A program made the translations under genes and the position numbers. Shown piece by piece: positions 29,660-39,215 of a DNA stretch of 64,000 nucleotides. Position 1 is the stretch's first letter; the number at the start of each line of letters is the position of its first letter. This stretch comes from Ichthyophis bannanicus (lineage: Eukaryota; Chordata; Amphibia; Gymnophiona; Ichthyophiidae), in assembly GCA_033557465.1 (NCBI GenBank), contig CM066035.1, positions 247,398,869 to 247,462,868 of the forward strand, given 5' to 3'. A model generated the notes under the pieces. It ran no database searches. It was given only the letters and a program-made list of their open reading frames with translations, and had not been told where the DNA came from.

Positions 29660-30740
29660 ACCTCCATGACCTCCACCTATCCGCGGAGGTGCAGCAGATT
29701 GTCCTGGCGTCCAGGAGACCTTCCACTAGAAAGTCATACAGCCATAAGTGGAAACGTTTCAGTATCTGGTGCGCAGGCCAAGGAGTCCCACCAGCCTCTT
29801 GCCCCGTTCCCACAGTTCTTCAGTACCTCTCCTTTCTCTTCAGCCTGGGCCTGAAACCGCAGTCCATCAAGGTACACCTCGCAGCCATTGCGTCTCTGCA
29901 CGAACTTCGAAGCGACTCAACCACGGGCTCCATCGCCGCCCTTCCCATCGTGACGTGCTTCATGAGAGGCCTCAGGAACCTGCAACCCCCTGTTAAGACC
30001 CAGTACCTTCTTGGCACCTCAATATTGTCCTGCAGCAGTTAATGCAGGAGCCGTTCGAGCCCCTGCCCACGGCGGGAGGGAAATACCTGTCCTGGAAGAC
30101 ACTCTTCCTCATCGCCATCACATCTGCGAGGAGGGTTAGTGAACTACAGGCCCTAGTGGCTCACCCTCCGTACACTAAGATCTACCACAACAGGGCATCC
30201 CTCCGGACCCACCCGAAGTTTGTTCCTAAGGTCGCCTCTCCCTTTCACATCAACCAGTCTGTGGAGCTTCCCTCCTTCTTCCCAGCTCCTCACGGCTCAT
30301 CCGAGGAACGGCGTCTTCACTCACTGGATTGCGTCCGAGTCTTGCGCATCTACATTGACAGGACGTCCGCCGTTCGACGGGGGACCCAGCTCTTCGTGTC
30401 ATTCGACCCCAACAGACTGGGGCGGCCCGTCACCAAGCGCACACTCTCCCATTGGATATCCGACTGCGTCGCCTACTGCCTGAAAAAGGCAGGCGCCCTC
30501 CTAGTGAACAAGGCGAGTGCACACCAGCTCCGTGCACTAGCCACATCTCTTGCCAGCGCGCAGGAGGTCCCAGTGAGCGAGATCTGCAGCCGCCACCTGG
30601 TCCTCTCAACTCACCTTCCAGAAGCACTACTGCCTGGACCTCCATGTGGAGGCCGACAGCTCCTTTGGCCGAGCAGTTCTGTCTGCGGTCTCAGCGTCCA
30701 CCACGGTTCGGACCCTGCCGGAGCAGTCGACCAGCTCCCA
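29620..30740 (+). pseudogene. DIRS-B tyrosine recombinase
   Basis: The N-terminal part shows 'PSTRKSYSHKWKRFSIWC'. A frameshift near 30,000 precedes the catalytic part with 'SARRVSELQALV' (first Arg) and 'SAHQLRALATS' (H-x-x-R, about 30,530). A second frameshift near 30,590 moves the tyrosine block ('KHYCLD', Tyr codon at 30,628) to yet another frame. All catalytic residues can still be seen, so the damage is recent. Confidence 0.8.
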
Positions 30741-31104
30741 GCCCTGACGGGACAGCTACTCAGATATCTCTATCCCGGTGCTGAGCATGTAGACTCATAC
30801 GTGCTTGTACTCTGTTAGTTGTACGCTGCACTCTGCTAGTTGCACAGTTGATGTTTTGCACTGTTTGTTGGATTGCACATTGATGTAATTTACCTCATTG
30901 CATGTTTGCACAGTTGATGTTGTTCTACCTCATGGCAGGTTGCCTAAGAGTTCTGCACTTTACTCTGTATGCCAGTTGTGTTGCACAATAAACACTTGTA
31001 TTATTCTTCTTCGCATGCCTCCATCAGTTGTGTTCACTACGGCTGTATTATTGTTCTGTCGCATGCCCCCCCTCATTCCACAGCATTCAACACGTAGCTT
31101 GGGA
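30741..31104 (+). other. DIRS-B 3' untranslated region
   Basis: It is rich in 'gttgcacagttgatgtt'-like copies, with an AATAAA at about 30,988. No gene is seen. Confidence 0.6.
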
Positions 31105-31215
31105 GACACCAGGTGTGGCTGACACATCCTGCTTGTCCTAGGAGAAAACAGAGTTACTTACCTGTAACGGAGTTCTCCGTGGACAGCAGGATAAGTCAGC
31201 CACACGATCCCACCC
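31105..31215. repeat. DIRS-B internal complementary region
   Basis: The sequence 'gtgtggctgacacatcctgc', then 'gttacttacctgtaac', then 'agcaggataagtcagccaca' fuses both element ends, as in DIRS-A. Confidence 0.85.
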
Positions 31216-31277
31216 ACCTCCCCTCAGAGGGTGGCCTGCGCGGCCCGCGCCCTAGCCGCAGGAGCACAGCTAATCAC

Positions 31278-31447
31278 TCACTGACCGGGCTAGGGGCGGG
31301 CCGGGGAGGTGGGACCACCTCACACATGCTCAGAAGCTTCTGAGCTAGAGAGCACTTCCGTCATGGCGCCATCGGATGACGTCACCAGGTGTGGCTGACT
31401 TATCCTGTTGTTCATGGAGAACTCCGTTACAGGTAAGTAATTCTGTT
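31278..31447. repeat. DIRS-B right inverted terminal repeat
   Basis: This is the reverse complement of the left repeat. It includes CAG|GTAAGTAA at about 31,429, a near-perfect 5' splice site. ERV env resumes after GTT. Confidence 0.85.
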
Positions 31448-32428
31448 ATTTCAGATCCCTGCAACTACTGCTGAACTAGGTATGGCCATACGTAGGTTGC
31501 AATATTTGCTTCATGCCCAAATGCATTCTGTCACTGAATCCATTACTCTCCTAGCCAAATTTTATTTATTTTATTTATTTAGTATACATTTGTATACCGC
31601 TACTTCCAGCGATCAGCAGCGGTTTGATTACAGATTGGAAATTGTCAAATCATGACAGGAAATTTTTGAGATATAAACACATTGATTAGACAGGAAAGCA
31701 CAGCACACAGAGAACTATTTTACAGAGAACATGGGCTATGGAGGGTTAAGTGGCTTGCCCAAGACCACAAGGAGCACCTGTGGGACTAGAAACCCCAGTC
31801 CTTCCGGCCCAAGGTTGCTGTCCTCTAGTGGGATTTGAACCCCCGACCTTCCGGCCCGAAGTACCTTGCCCCAACCACTAGGCCACTCCTCCACTCCCTT
31901 GGGCAAAACAATCAAATGACTCTGCAAAATAGACGAGCTTTAGATCTATTGTTAGCAGCTGAGGCAGGAGCATGTAAATTCATTAATGAAACAAATTGTT
32001 GCACAGTTATAGCGAACCATACAACTTTTGTACTTAATGCAATGGACAGAATTAGACATTTGTCAGAATTACATCTGGATGATTTCAAGGGTGGGATTCA
32101 GGTCAGAGCATGATGGAATGATGTTGCTTCTTGGTTTACAGGCCTAGGCTCTGGCCTACGTGGCTTACTTGTAGCCTTGTTTGGTCTGCTCATTGCCTTA
32201 TCAGTTGGCTGCTGTGTTTTTTCATTTATTCTAGCTTTTTGTAGAAGGTGTTTGACTACGGTGTCTACCACAACTCTAATTCTTACTTCCCAAAATCAAG
32301 CCAATGAAAATACTTCCCTAGCCCGTAGACCCAGAGTTACTAATGTAAATGGTAACCTGCCTGATGCCCATCTTCTTATTCCAGAGGGGTTCCACTTGGT
32401 AGCAGTCCAATATTCAGGTAACAAGTAA
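31448..32428 (+). pseudogene. env: ERV envelope, transmembrane subunit (broken)
   Basis: The heptad region 'LGMAIRRLQYLLHAQM' is followed, after a SINE insertion, by the 'LQNRRALDLLLAAEAGAC' segment typical of gamma-type TM proteins. The disulfide motif has seven residues between the first Cys (31,973) and the CC pair (31,997-32,002), where six are usual. A TGA at 32,111-32,113 lies before the membrane anchor ('GLLVALFGLLIALSVGCCVF') and the cytoplasmic tail, which end at 32,428. The anchor frame is the same as that before the stop. Confidence 0.85.
31561..31900 (-). repeat. tRNA-derived SINE in env
   Basis: On the minus strand the head reads 'ggcctagtggttggggc' (A box-like) and 'gggttcaaatccc' (B box-like). 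A MIR/CORE-like body follows ('cttgggcaagccacttaacc'), then an A/T-rich tail of 'aaataaataaa' type. Env sequence reads gccaaa on the left and ggcaaaa on the right, a plausible target duplication. Confidence 0.75.
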
Positions 32429-32626
32429 CCCTATATGAATTTCCTCTCTTTTCAAGTTCCCTATGTTAGGTATAGAATTAATGGGATTCAGATCTCATGT
32501 GGCAACTTTGTCTTGTCATGTCTCCAGCTCTTCAGTGAGTGTCACTGGAGTTTCCGGATGGCTGAGTGTAGAAGGGCACACTATGGGGACAGCAGAAAGG
32601 ACCTGAAGTGGGATTCAAGAGGGAAA
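32429..32626 (+). other. ERV env-LTR spacer and polypurine tract
   Basis: About 190 bases hold no frame. They end in the purine run AAGAGGGAAA (32,617-32,626) directly before the 3' LTR. Confidence 0.6.
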
Positions 32627-33442
32627 TGAAGGGGAAAATGAATCCCCCTTCAGGTACCCTTGTCTCAGGTTGGATTACTGTCCGCCATCTTGTGCTAACG
32701 TCTGCAACTCTAGGCCTAAGAAAGAAATAGCCTGCTGACCCTTTTCATCCTGGAACTGCAGAAGCAGTTTTGAGCTATGAAATGAGCTAACATCCTGAAA
32801 TCCCAGAGCTGACACAATGAGAGGCTCTGAAAACTACACAGCTATTGAAAACTACCACCTGGGCCCCTTGAAAGGAAAAGAACTTGATCAGTATCTAGAG
32901 TTAATCTGCAGGAAACAGGGCTAGCACAAGGCGAAGAGGACTGCCATGAGAATGGGGAGACAGGATGCCACAAGGGAAAGCAAAGGGCAAGAGGGCAAAA
33001 GATTAAGGAGCAAATTTGCTTGAAAAAAATAGGGAATATGAAAAGAAAGGAAATCTGCTTATCAGCAATTTAAGCCTAAAAATGAATATAAATATAAGGG
33101 AGAAATTCTGATAAGAGAGACAAACATTAGCTGATCTCAACTAGAGTGATGCTGTCTCTGTCTCAGAACCCTTTACACTTAAGTTAGGTGCTTTGCTTGT
33201 TATAGACATATTGATGCTATGTATTGATATTGAAATTTGTACCTTATCATTTAAAAAGCAAAGCTTGTGATGTTACAGACCTGGCAAAATAAATAAAAAG
33301 TTGCCATGCTCTTATGGTGGCACGAGCAATTTGTTTAAGGCGGGTCCTGTATATATATGTTGGGGTGAACACAAGCAGCCAATAACAAAAAAATAGAAAA
33401 TTCCCCAAATAATCGTAGGGGAAGCGCACAAAAACCCCAACA
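32627..33442 (+). repeat. ERV 3' LTR
   Basis: The 816-bp LTR has intact TG and CA ends and pairs with 790-1577. It keeps the block around 'tttaaggcgggtcctg' that the 5' copy lacks. Confidence 0.9.
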
Positions 33443-33671
33443 GATTTAAAAAGGATTTGGACAAGTTTCTGGAGTAGAAGCCCATAAACCATTATTAAAG
33501 AGGACCAGGGAAATCTACTGCTTACCCCAGGATAAGCAAAGTGGAATCAGTTTACCTTTTTGGGAACCTGACAGGTATTTGCGACCTGGATTAGCCACTT
33601 TTGGAAACATTATACAGGCTTGAAGGACCTTGGTCTGTCCCAATATGGCATATCATGTTCTTATATTCTTA
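33443..33671 (+). mobile_element. CR1 LINE 3' end, piece c
   Basis: The sequence continues from piece b with 'gatttaaaaaggatttggac' and the last ORF2 codons. The 3' region follows ('ttggtctgtcccaatatggc') and ends in 'catgttcttatattctt', a worn 8-base tail. This closes the outermost layer of the stack. Confidence 0.85.
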
Positions 33672-34035
33672 GTGTGCCACCTCCACACCCTTACCATTAG
33701 CTCATCCTATCCACAGTCTCTGTAGCAAGCAGGGCAGACTCACTTACACAAGGGGTTGGTTTAGAGAACTGCAGACAGAGGTTTTAATCTCTGAAAAATG
33801 TTGAGATATTAACTTTTCTTCCTGAGGGAAAAAAGATAGCAGACGTCATCTCTGTGGTAAAAGCACAACTTTGCTTGCAAATGTTGGTGACTTAAAACTT
33901 GGGACAAAAGAGATTGTGGACTTATTTGGAAAACAATTAGAATTAATTTGCCCTAGTTAGGCCTTTTGGAGTTTTAAAGCAATGCAGGTAAGTATTTGCT
34001 TAGTTTGAAACTCTATAATTATTCCTAACATTTTT
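33672..34035. repeat. Unassigned DNA with a dispersed repeat
   Basis: No gene is seen. The part at 33,865-33,985, including 'cttgggacaaaagagattgt', recurs in the same orientation at 37,830-37,990, on the other side of DIRS-C. Confidence 0.55.
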
Positions 34036-35580
34036 AGTGTATCCTGGACCTCAAAGACCTCAACTTCTACCCGTGTGAGAAAGGTTCAAGATGGTCTCGC
34101 TGGGGACTCTGTTCTTGTACCTCCTAAAGGATGTTGGCTATGCTCCTTAGATCTCAAAAATGTGTATACACACATACCAATCCACCTCGCTCACCAGAAA
34201 TAGCTCAGATTTGTCCTGGGGGACCGGCACTTCCAGTACCGGGTTCTGCCCTTCAAGATGGCATCAGCACCCCAAGTCTTTATGAAGTATCTGGTGGACG
34301 CTTACCTTCGGACTCTGGGGGTAATCATTTTCTCCTACCTGGACGTCTAGCTCAGAAAGAGCTCCACCCTGGACGGTGTCTGCCAGTCAGCCCAGCTCAC
34401 CATCCAAGTGCTCGATCAGTTCGTGGTCAACTACCCAAAGTCCCACTTCCAGCCCTCCCAACAGCTGGAGTTCATCGGGGCTCTCCTCGACAACAGTTGA
34501 AACAGGGTCTTTCTCCCAATGGATCGCCTGCAGAGGCTGATGGCCCTGATCCGTGAAACCCAATGAAGGTGTCAAGTGACAGCCCGGAGGATGCTGAAGG
34601 TGCTTGGCCATATGGCCTTGACTGTGCATGTCATTCCCCTGGTTTGACTGGTGATGAGACAAGCTCAGTAAACTCTGAGTACGCAATGGAAGCAAGCCAC
34701 AGGCTGCCTCCAGAACCAGATGACAGCTACTGGGCCTCTTGTGCAGGTCGAGAAGGAGTTCTACTCCAGGTAGTTCATACTCTGAGGTCTCCTGTTTCAG
34801 ATGTCACCCCCCAACGGATGCTGATGATGGACACACCCAAGCAGGACTAGGGAGCTCAACTAGACAGCCTGTGCACACAGGGCCTGTGGTCCGAGCAGGA
34901 AAGCCTGCACCAGATCAATTTCTTAGAGCTCCAGGCCATAGCAAATGCCCTCCTTGTGTTCCAGGTTCATTTGGCCAACCAATCTGTCCTGATCTAGACG
35001 GACAATCACATGGCAATGTACTACGTCAATAAGCAGGAAGACACAGGGTCATACTTCCTGTGCTGGGAAGCAGTCTGCTTGTGAAAGTTTGCCATTGCTC
35101 ACGCATTGGAGCTGAGGGCGACTTACCTGCCTGGGGACCTCAACTCCCTGATGTACCAGCTGAGCCATGTCTTCCAGACACATGAGTGGACGTTCGACAG
35201 GGCAGTTGTGCAGTGGATCTTTTGGGTGTGGGACACTCCAGCAGCAGATCTCTTCGCCACCCCGTGCAATGCCCAGGTGGCCCAGTTCTGCTCCAGGGTC
35301 ACATCCTGCGATCGGCTGGCATCTGATTCTTCCTCCTTTACTGGGAAGTGGGCCTACTGTATGCCTATCTTCTCATTACGCTCGTGGTGAAGACCTTGAT
35401 GAAGCTGCAGACCGACAGGGGCACGATGATTCTCATTGCCCTATACTGGCCCTGGCAGCCATGGTTCCCCCTGCTGCTCTAGCTTTTTCGGAGAGAGCCT
35501 CTGCGGCTTGTCTCTGTGCCGGATCTCATATCTCAGGTGAATGAGACCTTGCTACATCCCAATGTCTGGTCCTTGGTCCT
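34036..35580 (+). pseudogene. DIRS-C RT/RNase H/methyltransferase-like remnant
   Basis: Pieces in several frames can be followed: 'LVDAYLRTLGVIIFSYLDV' (the YLDDW box reads YLDV and stop), 'LPGDLNSLMYQLSHVFQTHE' (RNase H end) and 'ADLFATPCNAQVAQFCSRV' (methyltransferase-like). Stops and shifts are frequent. It has no coding potential left. Confidence 0.75.
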
Positions 35581-35586
35581 CACAGC

Positions 35587-36640
35587 ATGGATGCTGAGCA
35601 GGAAGTTCTCTCAAAGTTCAACCTTCCCATGAATGTTCAGGAGGTTCTTCTGTCCTCTCATAGGATCTCTACACGCAGGTCCTATGCGTTCAAGTGGCAG
35701 AGATTCTCCACTTGGTGTGTGGACCCAGCTCTGGATCCCTTCTCCTGTGCTGTGGACCGGTTGCTGGAGTACCTAATGCACCTCTCAGACTCTGGCCTCA
35801 AGTCCAATTTGGTCAGAGGCCATCTGAGCATGATTGGGGCCTACCATTGCAGCTCAGAGGGGAAGCCCATCTCAGCCCAACCCCTAGAGGCTCGCTTCAT
35901 GTGCAACTTACTCCTGTCTAAACCTCCGTTTAAGCCCCTGCCGATGGTGTGGGACCTTAATGTGGTTCTGGCACAGCTCTTCTCAGCTCCCTTTGAGCTG
36001 CTCGCTTCATGCTCTCTGAAGTTCCTTACCTAGAAGGTCTTGTTTCTGGTAGTGGTCACTTTGGCATGCCGTGTCAGTGAACTCCAGGCCTTTGTGGTTC
36101 ACCCACCACACACCAGGTTCCACCACAATAGAGTTGTCTTGCGCACACATCCGTGCTTCCTGCCGAAGGCAGTCTCTACATTCCACTTCAACCAGTCAGT
36201 CATTCTACCAACTTTCTTCCCCAGGCCTCATGCCAATAAGGGGGAGGCAGTGCTACACATGTTGGACTGCAAGCACGTCTTGGCCTTCCACCTTGAGTGG
36301 ACAAAGGTCCACCGTAAATCCATCCAGCTGTTTGTCTCCTTTGACCCTAGTAAGCTGGGGGTTGCGGTCTCCAAACACACTCTGTCGATTTGGCTAGCAG
36401 ACTGCATCTCTTTTGCCTATGCCCAGGCAGGCCTGAGCCTTGATGGTCACGTCATGGCTCACAATGTCAGGTAATTGATGGCATCGGTGGCCAACTTGCA
36501 CTCTGTCTCCTTGAAGGAGATCTGCAGGGCTGCGGTGTAGTCATCCATCCACACTTTCAAAGCTCATTACTGTCTGGATGGGGATTCCCGATGCGGCAGC
36601 AACTTTGGTCAAGCTGTCTCTGGCATCTCTTTGGGAATTA
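35587..36640 (+). pseudogene. DIRS-C tyrosine recombinase remnant
   Basis: 'ISTRRSYAFKWQRFSTWC' opens the N-terminal domain. A stop at 36,031-36,033 precedes 'LACRVSELQAFVVHPP' (first Arg). 'VMAHNVR' (H-x-x-R) is followed at once by a TAA (36,474), then 'FKAHYCLDGDS' with the Tyr in the same general region. The catalytic residues are present but the chain is cut three times. Confidence 0.8.
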
Positions 36641-36809
36641 GGCTCCTTCCCACCGGCCCTTCTTTCTATCCAGGATACCAAAAGGTGTTCCTCAGTGATG
36701 CTGAAGATGCAGAATCAGTCGAGTCCCCGAAAGGAAGTATCCATTCTGTTTCTCTCATTCTCCAGTTCAGTTGCCCCTGTTGAGCTTTTTGGCCTTCTCG
36801 GTAGCTTGT

Positions 36810-37155
36810 AACTTGGGAGTCCCATACGTGAGGATTTACTTCCTACTTGTCCATGGAGAAAGCATAGTTATTCACCTGTAGCAGGTGTTCTACGTGGACA
36901 GCAGGAGTAAGTCCTCACAACCCTCCCACCTCCCAAAGAGTTGTTTTTTCTGGCTACAAATTTTATACTGTACTGGAGAAGATGGCACCACTGCAGGTGG
37001 GAAGGCAGGCACACATGTGTGATGGTGCCTCCCAAAAGCTTCTAGTAGAAGCTTGGGAGTAGCATTCCCACACACGGCTCTGTCAGTGATGTCACCCATA
37101 TGTGAGGACTTATGCCTGCTGTCCATGGAGAATATCTGCTAGAGGTGAGTACCTA
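36810..37155. repeat. DIRS-C internal complementary region and right terminal repeat
   Basis: 'cccatacgtgaggatttact' and 'gttattcacctgtagcaggt' mark the complementary region. 'gatgtcacccatatgtgagg' and 'gtccatggagaatatctgct' mark the outer terminal repeat. Confidence 0.75.
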
Positions 37156-39089
37156 TGGTTTCCAAACATATTACAGGCCTGCCACTATACATCTGAGTAT
37201 CTGAAATGGGAGGCTGAGACATGCAATTCTCATGGAATAGTCACCTCTCTTCTGGAATATCCCTGTTATAATGTCCAAGTACCCATTTTTGAGGCCGTGA
37301 AAATTGGGAACATCCACATTTCTGAAATGGCTTATACTTAATGTGCATGCATCTGGCTATACAACCTGTATATGGCCCACCTCCATAATCAGTTACAGGC
37401 AGTTCCCAGAGCTGGTTCAAGGAGTTGGCGCCCAAGGTAGGCCTTAAACTTTACATCCACCTTGGTTGTCAAAATCTAGCTTTGAATGACCTGCTCTTTG
37501 CCACCTCCCAGAAGTTGCCACCTAGGCAACCACCAGGTTCGCCTAATGGTTTGGCTGGCCCTCATTACAGGGATGTTCATTTGGCAGTGTGGAGACAGAG
37601 CAATTACAGAAGGCACTTATGCATGCCTCCCTTCATTGCCGCCACTCCCCCAAGTTTTGGACATTCAGCTCTGGACATTCCAGATTCTTATTAGACATAC
37701 CTTCTAAAATACCACTTCACATAAAGTGATAATAATCAAAGAACTTGTTGGAAGCACTTTCTTTTGATACATAGATATACAAGAGATCTCTTTCCTGAGT
37801 GGAAACTGATAGCTGAAGAAGCCTCTACAAGCAAAGCTGTGCTCACTTACCTGCAAAGTTTGGTGATTTAAAGCTTGGGACAAAAGAGATTGTAGACTTA
37901 TTTAGAAAATTCTATATTTTAAAGTCTTTAAAAGCATGTCTTAGTTAGTGGCTTGGTTTAACGTTTTAGAATTAATTTGCCTTTGTTTGTAGTTAGACCT
38001 TTTAGAATTTTTTTTTAAAACAAAAAAGTCACAGTTAATTTTTCCCCATCCCCAATTTTCATACACCCCAGCCACATCCCTCAATTTACAGTCAGTTTTC
38101 CCAGTTAAGAGTGAAATTTGTTTTATCATGGGATATTTTAATTAGCAAGTGATTATTAGCATTATTATTATTAACCTTCATTATTAGCAATCAGTGACAA
38201 GAAAACATAAAATTAGCAGATAGTGTACCAAAAAAATCCTGAAGTCCTTCCCTTTTATCTAGGTCTCCCTATTCCCTCAGCAATCTAAACAACTAAAAAA
38301 TCTCTGCTATACAACTATGCAGGCAGTAGTCCAGCAGCAAAATGGGGACTATCTAGTCTTTTGCATTGAGTCATATGTGTGACCGATACAAAGAGCTTCT
38401 GGCTCTTAGAGAATGGGTCCGACCTCTAGAGACAAGAGTAGCAGATCTGGAGGAGCTGAGGCAGACAGAAAGGTACAGAGGAAACCTTCAGGGACATAGT
38501 AAAGAAGTCCCATATTTAGACTGGCAGCCTCTGTGCTGCCTTGGAAGAGAGAGGTCACTTGGAAGGACAGCATAACCTTGGAGCAGCAGGGAGTAATCAT
38601 GTAGCCAAGACCTGTCTTCCAGGAAATGTAATACTATCTTGCATCAAGAATGTCTCTCCAAGGGCTTCTGCCAAGGACAGAAGGGTTAGGACAACCATTT
38701 TAGTTCGTGAATAAATCATCAGACATGAAGATAGCTGGTGGGCTTGAGGATTACTTAGTCACTTGCCTACCTAGGGCAAAGGTTGCAGACCTCATACATA
38801 ATCCAGATAGGCCATTCCAGTGAGCAAAACTATTTCCCTCCTGCTGAAGGAAGCCTCACCGAGATTCCTCCCCCACCCCACCCCCACCCCCACCAAGGAG
38901 TCCCTTAGAGACAACTCCTGTAGCAGAATAGGGCCACCGCTTGAACCCTGAGGGTTCTGGGCCAAGCCATGGTCCATGTTAAACTGCTAAAAGGCTCTAA
39001 CCTCTGCTACAGGCATAGAGCTCACTAGATTCCATGCAGCTTAAACTGACCAACATGTGCCTAACAGGGCCAGGCCCTAAGCAAGAAGA
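37156..39089. other. No recognised gene; one dispersed repeat and a short helical frame
   Basis: The repeat shared with 33,865 lies at 37,830-37,990. A frame at 38,366-38,575 encodes a short amphipathic helix ('WVRPLETRVADLEELRQTE') that resembles the coiled coil of LINE ORF1 proteins. It is too short to assign. Otherwise the DNA is A/T-rich, with a C-rich 'ccaccccca' run near 38,875. Confidence 0.5.
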
Positions 39090-39215
39090 TTGAGGCACAG
39101 AAGCAGGACTCGCACTATGCAGTAGGAAGTGGCAAAGAGCTTCATCAGGTATCCAAGGAGGTCAAACCCTATACATGTTTCGGCCATAGCTTTCCTTAGG
39201 GGACTGTGACCTTAT
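39090..39215 (-). repeat. Dispersed repeat R, copy 1
   Basis: The reverse strand reads 'cctccttggatacctgatga' and 'gctatggccgaaacatgtat'. The same block is at 52,645-52,770 on the plus strand. The element type is unknown. Confidence 0.7.

Larger units (their letters stand above)
15195..31447 (+). mobile_element. DIRS-B, DIRS1-like retrotransposon with nested insertions
   Basis: The plus-strand DIRS element lies inside ERV env. Inverted terminal repeats are at about 15,195-15,336 and 31,278-31,447, with an internal complementary region at 31,105-31,215. GTT stands at both edges (15,192-15,194 and 31,445-31,447), as expected for recombinase-mediated insertion. Without the inserts (a 9.7-kb LTR element and a 0.4-kb CR1 end) it is about 6.1 kb. 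Gag, RT, RNase H, methyltransferase-like and recombinase parts are all present, but each is damaged. Confidence 0.9.
790..33442 (+). mobile_element. Endogenous retrovirus (gamma/epsilon-like), complete but split
   Basis: Two LTRs (790-1577 and 32,627-33,442) enclose a primer site, gag, pro, pol, env and a polypurine tract in retroviral order. The CR1 target reads 'ggtt' on the left and 'gatt' on the right, a worn 4-bp duplication. The class rests on four features: one zinc knuckle in Gag, an in-frame UGA between gag and pro, the RT block 'LPQGYTDSPSIF', and an Env with a basic cleavage site and an LQNRR-type TM segment. DIRS-A splits gag and DIRS-B splits env. Stops and frameshifts occur in every gene, so this copy is dead as it stands. 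Confidence 0.9.
34036..37155 (+). mobile_element. DIRS-C, 5'-truncated DIRS element
   Basis: It begins abruptly inside RT ('ILDLKDLNFY') and runs through RNase H, the methyltransferase-like part, the recombinase, the internal complementary region (about 36,810-36,925) and the right terminal repeat (to about 37,155). The left terminal repeat and gag are missing. It is more worn than A and B, with many stops, so it is older. The terminal sequence ('cacccatatgtgaggactta') is closest to DIRS-A. Confidence 0.85.

Noticed and set aside
31800..31900. A tRNA gene on the minus strand
   Set aside because: A- and B-box-like sequences are present but there is no cloverleaf; it is the head of a tRNA-derived SINE.
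39090..39215. Hammerhead ribozyme, suggested by CTGAGGA and GAAA boxes in repeat R (copy at 52,645)
   Set aside because: The core boxes are close to consensus in one copy only, and I cannot find the third stem or cleavage triplet.
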